Both the position numbers and the translations under genes were made by a program. Shown in pieces: positions 1 through 9,078 of a DNA stretch of 64,000 nt; position 1 is the first letter of the stretch, and every line of letters starts with the position of its first letter. The notes beneath the pieces are model-generated. The model searched no databases and had not been told where the DNA came from. It was given only the letters and a program-made list of their open reading frames with translations. The DNA is from an uncultured Exiguobacterium sp. (GTDB taxonomy: Bacteria > Bacillota > Bacilli > Exiguobacteriales > Exiguobacteriaceae): the NCBI GenBank assembly GCA_913775715.1, contig CAJYMC010000007.1, forward strand, positions 682,001 to 746,000, read 5' to 3'.

Positions 1-292
1 ACGTTTCGTGTAAGGCAATCGTGCCAACTTGCTGATAACCCGTACTTGTTTCACCGAGTGCTTCGAGTTCAGGAATCAATGTCTTGTAAAAATGAGCCCC
101 GTTATTCGCTAATTGGTACCATGCCTTATTTCGTCGTTGTGTCATCCATGGACAGATGATGCCGGCTGCTGCATGAGAAGCTCGACCGGGTTCCTTCCGA
201 TCGACGAGTAAGACGCGTTCACCAGCTTTAGATAAATGATAGGCAGTCGAGGCGCCGAGAATTCCGGCGCCGATGATGATATGGGTGTACAT
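1..292 (-). CDS. FAD-dependent oxidoreductase, DAO family (N-terminal part)
   Basis: The first 97 residues of a minus-strand gene that runs off the left edge. The protein opens with MYTHIIIGAGILGAS, a Rossmann GxGxxG dinucleotide-binding motif, followed about 30 residues in by an acidic strand end (VLLVDR). This is the N-terminal FAD-binding signature of the D-amino-acid oxidase/glycine oxidase superfamily, flavoenzymes that oxidise amino acids or related amines. The ATG at 290-292 is the first in frame before the dinucleotide fold, but the ribosome binding site is weak. The substrate cannot be told because the substrate-binding part lies outside the window. An open frame on the opposite strand here is a shadow. 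Confidence 0.8.
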   Translation of the reverse strand, partial: MYTHIIIGAGILGASTAYHLSKAGERVLLVDRKEPGRASHAAAGIICPWMTQRRNKAWYQLANNGAHFYKTLIPELEALGETSTGYQQVGTIALHET

Positions 293-576
293 GAAAGATT
301 CAACTCGATTCTGTTCAATTGGAATATCTTTTATTGTAGCAGTAGAAGATCCGGGCGACTAGCTAGAGCGGGTGTCGAATCGGTAGCACATCGAATGATG
401 GGAAATGATGGGGAAAGTGAACCTTTCCGAAGTCAATCACGTATACTAAATATACAGTTTCTAAAAACTGTGAATTAGACGATTAGAAACAGTTGAATTC
501 GGAAACATACCCTTATAGGCATCATGTCCTGTCATCATCGACTTTGAAACGGTCCATCATGAAGGAGGGGAAGGCA

Positions 577-1125
577 ATGAATATGAGTCAAGCCATCGTA
601 CGCAAACGCTACACGGATCATACTTTATTTTATTCCGCCATCCTAATCTGGAAATTGCTATTCTTCCTACCGTTGCTTATGTTCGTTAACAGCGGCACGG
701 ACCATGTGTTTCAAATGTACTTCGTACCATACCTTACGGTCATCTTCCTATTTCGAGTAATGACCTACTTTGCGACCTATAAAGCATCTTTCATGGAGAT
801 GACGGAAATGGGTCTCTCGCTATCCTTGCTGATCGCAGATGTATATTTGATTGTGTTGTTCGATATTCCACTTCCGTTTGCTTTAATTATCCTTGCGCTC
901 GCCTTACTCCACTTTACTGCGGCATTCAGTCGTTTTCGTTGGTTCCGCCGTCGTCTTTGGTTGAATCGACATCTTGAGATCCTCAATTATTTGACGGATC
1001 ACGGTGAAGTACCCATTAAAATTGCCGTCATGGCAGAAGATGAGATGCTTGTGACAACGAAGAGTGGAAAAGAGTTCACGTATCGTCAAGTCTATTGGAG
1101 CGGCTTTTATATTGAGCATGGCTGA
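577..1125 (+). CDS. Uncharacterised integral membrane protein
   Basis: A 182-residue protein I do not recognise. The longer open frame starts at 493, but a strong GGAGGGG site at 564-570 places the start at the ATG at 577 (MNMSQAIVRKRY). About four hydrophobic segments (residues 22-40, 48-66, 78-95 and 97-117) alternate with short basic loops, and a cytoplasmic-looking tail of about 60 residues ends in a small beta-rich region. It stands alone: its own terminator follows at 1139 and CorA starts 96 bases later. No catalytic motif is visible and no function is proposed. Confidence 0.75.
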   Translation: MNMSQAIVRKRYTDHTLFYSAILIWKLLFFLPLLMFVNSGTDHVFQMYFVPYLTVIFLFRVMTYFATYKASFMEMTEMGLSLSLLIADVYLIVLFDIPLPFALIILALALLHFTAAFSRFRWFRRRLWLNRHLEILNYLTDHGEVPIKIAVMAEDEMLVTTKSGKEFTYRQVYWSGFYIEHG

Positions 1126-1138
1126 TTGCTATATGAAA

Positions 1139-1169
1139 CGGATTTCTCCACGGAGGAATCCTTTTTTTG
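1139..1169 (+). terminator. Intrinsic terminator
   Basis: GGATTTCTCC pairs with GGAGGAATCC (one G-T pair) across a short loop and is followed by a run of seven T. It separates the membrane protein from corA. Confidence 0.75.
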
Positions 1170-1221
1170 TTGCATTTGAAAAAAATATAGTACGCTTACA
1201 TAGGAAAAGGGGGAGGAAAAG

Positions 1222-2172
1222 TTGATTCGTTGTATACTGATCGATGCGAATGACACAATCATTTTGACCGATGATGTAAGTCGGACACAGGAACCGGGCA
1301 TTACACGCTATTTCGTTGATTTCGATCAACCGACAGATACAGAAAAGCAAAAATTGATTGAGGTCTTTGATTTTCATCCGCTAGCGATTGAAGATTGTTT
1401 CCATTACTTACAACGCCCGAAGCTTGAATATTATACAGAACATAGCTTTTTTGTCCTTCATGCGCTTGATGAAGGAACGTTGATGAGTCGCGAAATCAAT
1501 TTGTTCGCTAGCGACCGTCATCTCGTCAGCTACCATGAGCAATCTTCGCCAGAAATTGATATCGTGTTTGAACAGTGTAGCCAGCGCCTCGACAAACAAG
1601 AAACGGTCGACCTCGTCCATAAAATCATGGACAAGATCGTCGATGGTTATTTTCCGATTGTTCATGCGACGGAAGATGAATTGTTTGCACTTGAGGAACG
1701 CTACCGGACGCGTGGAAACGATCGTCAGTTGATGGAGGAAATTTTCGAACTACGCGCACGGTTACTTCGAATCTCACGGACGGTCATGCCGATGCGGGAC
1801 TTATTATACCGTGTCGTCGAATCGAAGCGGTTATCGATTCATCCGAAGAAACAGGCATTCTTTCGCGATCTATACGATCATTTACTGAAGTTATCGGAAA
1901 TGATTGAATACAACCGATTAATGACATCTGAATTTCGAGATAATTTCATCTCTCTCAACTCGTACCGGATGAATAGCATCATGAAGACATTGACGATCTT
2001 CACGACGATTTTCATGCCGTTGACGTTCATCGCCGGTATATATGGGATGAACTTCGAACATATGCCAGAACTGACGACCCGGTATGGTTATTTCGTAACG
2101 TTAGGGGCAATGGGACTTCTCGCTTTAGGGATGATTCTGTTCATCAAAAAAAATCGCTGGTTTGATGAATAA
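1222..2172 (+). CDS. corA: CorA-family divalent cation transporter
   Basis: A 316-residue CorA-like Mg2+/divalent cation channel of the plasma membrane. The N-terminal two thirds form the acidic, helix-rich cytoplasmic domain; two membrane segments lie at the C-terminus. The first ends in the diagnostic GMN signature (FIAGIYGMNFEHMPE), which forms the ion-selective pore loop of pentameric CorA proteins. Length is normal for the family. The start is a TTG at 1222, chosen because a GGGAGG ribosome site sits 7 bases upstream and no ATG fits. A LysR gene follows 12 bases after the stop, so the two are probably co-transcribed. The exact ion (Mg2+, Co2+, Ni2+ or Zn2+) cannot be read from sequence. 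Confidence 0.93.
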   Translation: MIRCILIDANDTIILTDDVSRTQEPGITRYFVDFDQPTDTEKQKLIEVFDFHPLAIEDCFHYLQRPKLEYYTEHSFFVLHALDEGTLMSREINLFASDRHLVSYHEQSSPEIDIVFEQCSQRLDKQETVDLVHKIMDKIVDGYFPIVHATEDELFALEERYRTRGNDRQLMEEIFELRARLLRISRTVMPMRDLLYRVVESKRLSIHPKKQAFFRDLYDHLLKLSEMIEYNRLMTSEFRDNFISLNSYRMNSIMKTLTIFTTIFMPLTFIAGIYGMNFEHMPELTTRYGYFVTLGAMGLLALGMILFIKKNRWFDE

Positions 2173-2184
2173 GGGGGGATGTAA

Positions 2185-3093
2185 GTGGATATTCGACAAT
2201 TGCTCTTTTTTACAACGATCGTCGAGCAAGGCTATAATTTAACGCGTGCTTCGAAGCATTTGTCGATCTCACAACCAGCGCTTAGTCAGATGATTCGCGA
2301 CTTTGAGCAGCTGGAGCAAGTAGAACTATTCATTCGAAAGCACGGACGGTTGATAGGATTATCGGAAACGGGACGTCAATTGTATGAGGATGCGAAGATC
2401 GTTCTGACACGTCATCAAGCATTGATGGGTCATCTACGTGAACGCTCGAACGTCGTCCGAGGAAAGGTCCGTCTCGGTATCCCACCCGTCATATTACCAG
2501 TTTTATTTTCGCAGCTGATTCCGAAGTTCATGGCGGAACACCCTGGCATTGAACTCGAAATCATCGAGGAGGGGGCGTTTGAACTGAAACGTCGACTGTT
2601 ACTTGAAGAACTCGACTTGGCGATTTTGATTGAACCGGGTGAATCCTATGGTATCGAACGTTTTCGATTAATCGAAGATGAAGTCGTCGTCGCCGTGCGT
2701 CCGAATCACCCGTTTCAAGCAAAAGAAGCGCTATCGTATCGTGATATCGGAAATGAACCACTCGTCATCTTGAACGACCGATTCATGTTGCATCATCAAA
2801 TACTATCGGAGTTTCGAAAAGTGCAGCAAGAACCGAATATCTTCTTCATGTCAGGGGCATGGGATTTGTTGATCGGGATGGTCCAAGAACTTGACGTCAT
2901 CTCGATCCTACCGGAACCGATACTACGGTTTCATCATGCGGATGACATTAAAATCATCCCGTTCGACCCACCGATGTTATGGGATGTCTCGTTGAACCGA
3001 CTCGTCGGAACAGAATTACGTCCTGTCGTCCGACACGTTCATCAATACATCGTCCACTATTTTCAGTCGTATTGGCCTACGCCTGCGCGATGA
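2185..3093 (+). CDS. LysR-family transcriptional regulator
   Basis: A 302-residue LysR-type regulator. The N-terminal winged helix-turn-helix is clear (LTRASKHLSISQPALSQMI, residues 20-38), followed by a linker helix and a periplasmic-binding-like effector domain from about residue 90 (VRLGIPPVILPVLFSQLIP). The start is a GTG at 2185 with GGGGGG-rich ribosome site just before it, overlapping the end of corA by position. It probably belongs to the corA transcript, an unusual place for a LysR gene, which normally diverges from its target; regulation of corA is therefore only a guess. It resembles CzcR/CynR-like regulators of the cytosolic metabolite-sensing kind. Confidence 0.92.
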   Translation: MDIRQLLFFTTIVEQGYNLTRASKHLSISQPALSQMIRDFEQLEQVELFIRKHGRLIGLSETGRQLYEDAKIVLTRHQALMGHLRERSNVVRGKVRLGIPPVILPVLFSQLIPKFMAEHPGIELEIIEEGAFELKRRLLLEELDLAILIEPGESYGIERFRLIEDEVVVAVRPNHPFQAKEALSYRDIGNEPLVILNDRFMLHHQILSEFRKVQQEPNIFFMSGAWDLLIGMVQELDVISILPEPILRFHHADDIKIIPFDPPMLWDVSLNRLVGTELRPVVRHVHQYIVHYFQSYWPTPAR

Positions 3094-3094
3094 A

Positions 3095-3133
3095 GAAAAA
3101 AGACCGGAACGCATCGCGCTCTGGTCTTTTTTG
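3095..3133. terminator. Bidirectional intrinsic terminator
   Basis: AAAAAAGACC and GGTCTTTTTT form an A/T-flanked stem between the convergent LysR and dynA genes and can act in both directions. Confidence 0.75.
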
Positions 3134-3148
3134 TTGAACAATCATGTT

Positions 3149-6100
3149 TCATGAAGTGACGTGTTGCGTCAGACTGCGAATCTGCTTAGCTGCTTGTTTA
3201 TAAGGGGTCAGCGTCTCTTGTGCCTGTAAAGTCGCGCGTTCACTTTCAAGTTGCTCGAGTGTTTGGCGTAACAGGTGCTCTGAAACGGCTGTTAAAGAAA
3301 CGTCCAGATGTGTCGCCGCGACTGCGAGCAAGCGTTCTTCTTGAGTGGCAGTATATGCGAGTGCTTCTTGTTTAGTTAATGTCGCCAGCTCCTCCTTCAA
3401 CTGCTCCTTCTCATTTTTTTCAAAGAAGACTTTCGCATTCCGGAAGTGGCGTTTGACGCCGACATAAGGAGTTGCATCTTCGAAAGGTCCGTCAAACGTC
3501 ATGTCATTTAATCGAGAGACCGTGACAGGCGCGAGCTGGAAGGATTCGTTCCATTGCTCTAGCAACTGTTGCTCCTCTTGTTGACGCCGGATCAAGGCAG
3601 CTTCGAGCCATTGGTCGACACGGAAATGTGTGACCCGGAGCTCTTGTTCAAAATCGAACCGAAGGAACGTCAACAGTTCCGTTAACGCATCCTGTAATGC
3701 CACTCCTTTGCCAGTTTGAGCAAAACGAACAGGATTATAGGCTTCCTTGAAAAAGTCAGGGAAACGGTAATAAATGCGTTGTACGACATGATGCAACAGC
3801 TCATGGATTTCTGCTTTGAGTGCAGGTTCGATCAAAGCGGCGCGATTGTCTTCGAAACGATCCGTGACCTGCTGTTCTAGAGTAGATAACTCAGCCAACC
3901 GTTCTTCTTTTCGCAACAGATTCGCTTCAGTCGCAGCGATAAATCGTTCGAGTCGCTGGACGGTCTTTTCCGTCTGCTCAGACAACGATACTTTGGCGAG
4001 ACCGGTCAAATCCTGCGCTAGGAAGTGATGGAATGCCTCCTCGAATTCAGGTAAACCGGAAGTTGAATCCGATCGTTCTTGTTGCTTTTCGATGAGTCCT
4101 TGTAAGCTCGAGACGCCATACAGTCGAGGCGATCGAATCCCGAAGCGTTGCAATTCCGTCGCGACATAGTTCAAGACATCTTGACGTTCGCTATCAGACG
4201 CAGCGAGATCAATTGCGTTGACGAGGAAGAACATCTTATCGAGTTCGAATGCGTCTTTGACACGACCGAGTTGAATCAAGAATTCACGGTCAGCGCGGGC
4301 AAAGGCATGATTGAAGTACGTGACGAACAAGATCGCATCCGCGTTCTTGATGTAATCAAAAGCGACATCAGTATGACGGGCATTGATTGAATCTGCTCCC
4401 GGTGTATCGACGAGCGTCACGCCGAGACGTGTTAGCGGGCTATCGTAATAGAAATCGATGACATCTACAAAACAGCTTCGTTCTTCCTGCGCGACATACT
4501 GTTTAAAAGCGTCTTGATCGACCGTCTGGATGGTACCGATGAAGGATTGCACGGCAGGGAATCCTTTCAAGAAAGCACGTAAGAACGGATCCGTCAGTGA
4601 CGCGGTACGCGGTAAGAGCGTATCGTATGCCTGTTTCGTTGACTCGAACGTCATCGTTCCGACCATCGCTTCATTTAAGTCCTCAAGCATCGCTGCTTCC
4701 GACTTGAACGTGACTTCTGCCACGCCGTGCGGGTGTGCAGCGTCAACCGGATGAATTCGGTTGATTGATGCCGTCGTCGGATTCGGAGAGACTGGAAGGA
4801 CCTTATCTCCGAGTAAGGCATTGCAAAACGATGATTTTCCGGCACTGAAGGCACCGAATAAGGCAATCGTGAACGATTGGTGTGTCAGTCGGTCCAATTT
4901 GTCATTCAAATAAGCGACGGCATCTTCAAAACCTTGAAGACCATTCAGATGCTGACGGATTTGAGCGACGTCTTCCGGTGCATAACGGACGGCTTGTTGC
5001 TCACTGATCGTCGTCGCAATTTCAAACGCAGTAGTTTCTATCACTGATTCGTACCCAGTAAAGGAAACGATCGCCGCTTCTTGCTGAATCAATTGCTCCT
5101 CCCAGATTGAAACTTGCGTCCGAGCCTGTTCGAGTTGTTGGTCGGATGGACTCGCAACGCCATGCTCATATCGTTCGAGTGCTACGGTAGCCTGTTGCCA
5201 TGCTTGAACGCTATTCCATTTATGCTGTAGTAACGTCTGTTGCTGCAATAGTTCAGCTTGCTCTTTCGGGAAAGTTGCCGTCAACTCTTGACGAATAAGC
5301 TCACGCCACGCGTTCGTTTCCTTGACGAACCATGCGTGTGTCTGTTCGGCGACACGATTCGTGAACTGGAGCACTGATTCACCTGTGATCGTAATACCGG
5401 TTGGCAAGGCACTTTCGAGTACGGAAAGCGGTGGGTCAAGTGAGAGCTGATCGATTGCGACGATATGCGTATCCTGTAGGAGACCAAGTTCACGTAACGA
5501 TTGTTTCATCAAGTTACGTAAATGAAGCGAAATTTCAGAAGCGGTCACTGTCTGATAGGCACGGAGCACGTCTTGTGCGATCTCTGCTTGAGCCGCTTCC
5601 GTTTTTTTCGCGCTACGGAATAATCCAATCTTGAAATCACGCTGACGTGACTCGAGGAAGCGGCGCATCTTCTCGCGTAACTCAAACGGCATCAATGTCG
5701 CATTTTTCAAAAGTTGATCCCGATGAAGCGAAAACGTCTGTACCCAGCGGTCCGGTTGACGTGCTTCTAACTGTTGCGAGACACGCGCTAATTCGGTTTC
5801 GACTTTCGCCGGATCCTGTCGCTCAGTATCATTCAATTGCTCAGCCATCGTCTCGTAGGTTTCTGAGACGAGACGTGTGAGATAACGTGTATGCTCCTGG
5901 TGAAGACTTTCAAGTGTCAGAGCGGCAGAAGTCAACAACTTCGGTTGAGCGTCGCGAATGCTTTGTTTGACGAGTTGTTCGACTTCCGTGAAATCGTTAT
6001 GCGGATGGGCTGGGTCCCGTAGGCTCGTAAAGAAAATCCCTTTCGGTACGACACCGTGTTCGGCGAAGGACGCATGAACCGAACGACGGAAGGCGTCGAA

Positions 6101-6736
6101 TGATAGTTCATCGTCACGATGTTTATCGATTTGATTGACGATTAAATATAATTCCGGCACGGCAGCTTGTAATTCATCCGTCACCATGAAGTTCAATTCG
6201 GATTGAACATGATTGTAATCCATGACGTAAAACAAGATGTCAGCCAAGTGAAGGGCAGACTCCGTTGAGACACGGTGGGCATCATCGACCGAGTCGACGC
6301 CTGGTGTATCCATCAAGATGAGACCAGGAGGTAGCGCGGACGCGGCATGCGTCAAATCGATTTGTCGGACATCACCACTTTTGCCAAGCGATTGAAGATG
6401 CTCCTCTTGCTCTATTGCTGTCAGACGAACAGACGGCTGTTCATGAAAGTGAACGATTGCTGAATCCATCTCACCTTGCTGAAGTGTCACGATGTTCGCA
6501 CTCGTCGGAATCGGACTCGTCGGTAAGACCGATTCACCCGTCAAGGCATTGATCATGCTCGATTTTCCAGCTGAAAAGTGACCGGCAAACGCAATCGTGA
6601 ACTCTCGTTTTAATAGTTTGCTAGCAAATTTATCTAGTTTATCTAAACGGAGTTGATCCGTTGAAGGTTGAATCAATGTGGCGAGTGAAGCCGTCGCCTC
6701 GAGTTGGTTCGATAATCGTTCCTCAAATGAGCGCAT
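3149..6736 (-). CDS. dynA: Tandem dynamin-like GTPase, DynA type
   Basis: A 1195-residue bacterial dynamin carrying two complete GTPase/stalk units in one chain, like Bacillus subtilis DynA (YpbR, about 1190 residues). Unit one has the P-loop GHFSAGKSS near residue 52 and switch motif DTPGVDS; unit two has GAFSAGKSS near residue 625 and DTPGADS near residue 780. Each is followed by long helical, glutamine-rich stalk and tip sequence. DynA proteins bind and tether membranes, help membrane repair and protect against phage and pore-forming agents; they are fused rather than needing a partner. An upstream in-frame extension exists, but the ATG at 6734-6736 has a GAGAGGGG site nine bases before it. 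The gene is monocistronic and faces a shared terminator. Confidence 0.95.
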   Translation of the reverse strand: MRSFEERLSNQLEATASLATLIQPSTDQLRLDKLDKFASKLLKREFTIAFAGHFSAGKSSMINALTGESVLPTSPIPTSANIVTLQQGEMDSAIVHFHEQPSVRLTAIEQEEHLQSLGKSGDVRQIDLTHAASALPPGLILMDTPGVDSVDDAHRVSTESALHLADILFYVMDYNHVQSELNFMVTDELQAAVPELYLIVNQIDKHRDDELSFDAFRRSVHASFAEHGVVPKGIFFTSLRDPAHPHNDFTEVEQLVKQSIRDAQPKLLTSAALTLESLHQEHTRYLTRLVSETYETMAEQLNDTERQDPAKVETELARVSQQLEARQPDRWVQTFSLHRDQLLKNATLMPFELREKMRRFLESRQRDFKIGLFRSAKKTEAAQAEIAQDVLRAYQTVTASEISLHLRNLMKQSLRELGLLQDTHIVAIDQLSLDPPLSVLESALPTGITITGESVLQFTNRVAEQTHAWFVKETNAWRELIRQELTATFPKEQAELLQQQTLLQHKWNSVQAWQQATVALERYEHGVASPSDQQLEQARTQVSIWEEQLIQQEAAIVSFTGYESVIETTAFEIATTISEQQAVRYAPEDVAQIRQHLNGLQGFEDAVAYLNDKLDRLTHQSFTIALFGAFSAGKSSFCNALLGDKVLPVSPNPTTASINRIHPVDAAHPHGVAEVTFKSEAAMLEDLNEAMVGTMTFESTKQAYDTLLPRTASLTDPFLRAFLKGFPAVQSFIGTIQTVDQDAFKQYVAQEERSCFVDVIDFYYDSPLTRLGVTLVDTPGADSINARHTDVAFDYIKNADAILFVTYFNHAFARADREFLIQLGRVKDAFELDKMFFLVNAIDLAASDSERQDVLNYVATELQRFGIRSPRLYGVSSLQGLIEKQQERSDSTSGLPEFEEAFHHFLAQDLTGLAKVSLSEQTEKTVQRLERFIAATEANLLRKEERLAELSTLEQQVTDRFEDNRAALIEPALKAEIHELLHHVVQRIYYRFPDFFKEAYNPVRFAQTGKGVALQDALTELLTFLRFDFEQELRVTHFRVDQWLEAALIRRQQEEQQLLEQWNESFQLAPVTVSRLNDMTFDGPFEDATPYVGVKRHFRNAKVFFEKNEKEQLKEELATLTKQEALAYTATQEERLLAVAATHLDVSLTAVSEHLLRQTLEQLESERATLQAQETLTPYKQAAKQIRSLTQHVTS

Positions 6737-6813
6737 GCAATGAAACCCCTCTCTTTCAGTCATCGTCCAGTGTATCACGATTTTTTCCGTTTCGTCATCC
6801 TTCTGCAAACGTC

Positions 6814-6848
6814 AAAAACGATTCGCCAAGGAAGAGGCGAATCGTTTT
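6814..6848 (-). terminator. Intrinsic terminator of the minus-strand gene at 6857
   Basis: Perfect 13-bp stem AAAACGATTCGCC/GGCGAATCGTTTT with an 8-base loop; on the minus strand it ends in TTTTT, just after the NAD(P)-binding gene. Confidence 0.85.
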
Positions 6849-6856
6849 GATCGGAA

Positions 6857-8281
6857 TCAAGAGGACGGAACGATTTCGTCCGCACGTGTCGATTCTTGTT
6901 CCGTCGAATGAATCCGGCGCAACAAGTGTAATTTGAAGAGATACATTACAAGCAGGTGAACATTCGCCTGTGTTGCCTTGTAGAGTATCCACGGTAAAGC
7001 AGGGACGAATTCATGGATAGCAATGATACATTCCTGCGTACCGGGAATTTGCCGGAATTCAATCCGACCACGGCTGTCTTGCTCGACTTTTGCAAACAAT
7101 CCACCGGTAATCCGGTATGTCGCCATGTGTCGATCGTGAACCGGTTCCTTCGTCAATTCCAGCAGCGGTTGGTCGTAAAACGGAATGTGGATTCCAACGA
7201 CTTGATCTTTCACGGTTGACGATAGGAAGGGGCGGGCGAATGATGACAACCAGTTCATATAATCGTCGGCTGCCCAGTCGGCATCTCGATCCTTTGGTAA
7301 AAGCACCCGTTGGACTGAACGGACGTCAAGAACGTCTGGTGTCGAAGAAGACGAGGAAGAAGATCCTTTTTGTTCCTCCTCCTCTTTTAACGCATCTCGG
7401 ACTGATTGTTCGAATGTGATTTTGCCGTCACTGATGCCGGGAATCATTTTTTCTGGATCTGCGACCATCTCATGGACCATGCTTTCAACGAGTGGATAGA
7501 CGGTTTTTTTTGGTTCCCCGGACACGAGCGTCACCCAAAGACGGGATAACTTCACGGTCAATAAAGGAATATCGATCGTCGGTTGTCGTTTACCCATGAT
7601 GTCGGCTGTTTTAAGGATCATCTCCTTATAGGTCATTGCTTCCGGTCCACCGATATCAATAGCCCGGTCTTTCACGTCATCGCGATCGACACTTTCACCA
7701 AGGGCATGAATGACGTCGGGTAAGGCTACAGGATGGGTCTTGTTACGTGTCCATCGTGGGAGTGCCATGACGGGGAGGCGTTTGACGAGTTTCGATAAGA
7801 TTGGGAACGATGAACCTTTAGGACCAACGATTAACGCAGCCCGGATCGTCGTCACGGGTGTTCCGTACGCACCGAGAACGCGTTCGACTTCAAGTCGGCT
7901 CTTTAAGTGACGTGATAGGTCTTCTGTTTCCTCAGGGATGATACCGCTTAAGTAGATGATTTGCCGGATGCCGTTTTCTTTTGCGGCACGGGCGAAGTTA
8001 TCAGCTAACAATAAGTCCATATTCTCAAACGATCCTTGTGTCAATTTGGCAGAAGGCATCATCGAATGGACGAGATACACAGCGATGTCCGCTCCTTTCA
8101 TACCTTCGATCGTATCGTTTAAAGAAAAGAGATCGCACGATCGCCATTCGACGCGTTCCTCATTGTCCTTGTCGTCACCGTTTCGTGAAAGGGCAATGAC
8201 GTCATATTTTTTCTTTAATTCATTCAGTAGGTTATGACCAATGTATCCGGTGGCTCCGGCTAAAGCTAAACGCGTTGGCAT
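6857..8281 (-). CDS. NAD(P)-binding (atypical SDR/NmrA-like) protein with C-terminal DUF2867-like domain
   Basis: A 474-residue protein. Residues 1-220 form an extended-SDR/NmrA-like Rossmann fold opening with MPTRLALAGATGYIGHNL (GxxGxxG) and carrying YLSG and TTIRAALIVGP motifs. A second half from about residue 330 has a Ser-rich linker and a domain seen in SDR proteins annotated as DUF2867 containing. Such proteins are taken to bind NADP(H); substrates are unknown. The open frame runs 53 codons further upstream, but the GAGAGGAG site before the ATG at 8279-8281 fixes the start. It is a single-gene unit with its own terminator at 6814. Confidence 0.85.
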   Translation of the reverse strand: MPTRLALAGATGYIGHNLLNELKKKYDVIALSRNGDDKDNEERVEWRSCDLFSLNDTIEGMKGADIAVYLVHSMMPSAKLTQGSFENMDLLLADNFARAAKENGIRQIIYLSGIIPEETEDLSRHLKSRLEVERVLGAYGTPVTTIRAALIVGPKGSSFPILSKLVKRLPVMALPRWTRNKTHPVALPDVIHALGESVDRDDVKDRAIDIGGPEAMTYKEMILKTADIMGKRQPTIDIPLLTVKLSRLWVTLVSGEPKKTVYPLVESMVHEMVADPEKMIPGISDGKITFEQSVRDALKEEEEQKGSSSSSSSTPDVLDVRSVQRVLLPKDRDADWAADDYMNWLSSFARPFLSSTVKDQVVGIHIPFYDQPLLELTKEPVHDRHMATYRITGGLFAKVEQDSRGRIEFRQIPGTQECIIAIHEFVPALPWILYKATQANVHLLVMYLFKLHLLRRIHSTEQESTRADEIVPSS

Positions 8282-8442
8282 GGATGTAAACTCCTCTCTT
8301 ATATCTGTTGTAATGTACCCCCATTTGAGTCGGTTCAATCGCAGGTACTTTGACATGGGACGATTCAATATAAAAAGAATCGGGAATAAAACGATATGGA
8401 CATGGACGAGGAAAGTGATAAAAACAAAGGGGGGCTTCAACC

Positions 8443-8832
8443 ATGCAGTCGATACAATTCATGCAAGTGGGACATGAACGACGGTTCGATCTGTTGTGGA
8501 GACGCTTAAAACCGAAACACCGAGAAGATGCAGCGATGGTCTCGATGCTGTATCTTGCGACAGGACAACCACAAGTGCTCGAACGGTTCTCGGATTACTT
8601 CTTTCCGGATAGTGGTGAGTTTTTTGATCGTGAATTTCTGGCAGAACCTTATCCGAGTCCAGCGTTAGAAGCAATCATCCACTTGATTGTTCAACTGTAT
8701 AATGGACGAACGACAATCACAATCATCGAGTTGATTGAACGATTGGATGAGCAACAGATGTCGCTCGTACTCGAAGCGATTAAATTACGGACTTACGGAT
8801 GTCAGATGTTACAAAAAGTCGCAAAATCGTAA
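8443..8832 (+). CDS. Small conserved hypothetical protein, possibly DUF6075
   Basis: A 129-residue soluble, helical protein rich in Leu and acidic residues, with an AAAGGGGGG ribosome site before the ATG. Its shape (a stretch like ERFSDYFFPDSGEFF followed by AIIHLIVQLYNG and a final LDEQQMSLVLEAIKLR helix) reminds me of a family of Bacillus phage-associated small proteins labelled DUF6075, but I am not certain. It is transcribed alone, divergent from the preceding SDR-like gene, and ends in its own terminator. No function is proposed. Confidence 0.65.
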   Translation: MQSIQFMQVGHERRFDLLWRRLKPKHREDAAMVSMLYLATGQPQVLERFSDYFFPDSGEFFDREFLAEPYPSPALEAIIHLIVQLYNGRTTITIIELIERLDEQQMSLVLEAIKLRTYGCQMLQKVAKS

Positions 8833-8844
8833 CGACTCTAGTAT

Positions 8845-8891
8845 GAATCCGATTAATGAAGGTACTCTTCTTCGTCGATCGGATTTTTTTG
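8845..8891 (+). terminator. Intrinsic terminator
   Basis: AATCCGAT pairs with ATCGGATT, with additional GAAG/CTTC pairing inside, then seven T. Confidence 0.7.
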
Positions 8892-8899
8892 TGAGGGAA

Positions 8900-9055
8900 G
8901 AAAAATTGTAAGTTCAAGAATCAATTAGAAGATGTTCGTGAATCAGAGTTCATTAAAATAAATCGCCATGAAAATAAAAGCTAAGTTTATTCATGAAGAA
9001 CTAATTGAGATGGGCGGCGATTGGAAATAAGATGAAAGTATCAGTAAAAGGTGGT
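8900..9055 (+). pseudogene. Possible remnant of a LytTR-type DNA-binding protein gene
   Basis: Between the terminator at 8845 and the ligase gene, one frame (about 8900-8983) reads KNQLEDVRESEFIKINRHEN before a stop. This closely resembles the core of LytTR DNA-binding domains (a helix, then a SEFIRISRS-like strand). Continuing sequence in a shifted frame (8968-9030) gives a short acidic peptide and a further shift gives SISKRW, where LytTR proteins usually have a VSRRY-like strand. There is no start codon with a ribosome site and several stops. The identification rests on pattern memory over about 20 residues, so it is tentative; it may be chance. Confidence 0.25.
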
Positions 9056-9078
9056 CTAACTATGGAAGGAGTGACATC

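Noticed and set aside
236..478. 80-codon open frame on the plus strand
   Set aside because: Most of it is antisense to the FAD oxidoreductase start and it has no ribosome site.
8968..9030. 20-codon open frame MKIKAKFIHEELIEM...
   Set aside because: No ribosome site; better seen as part of the possible LytTR remnant or as noise.
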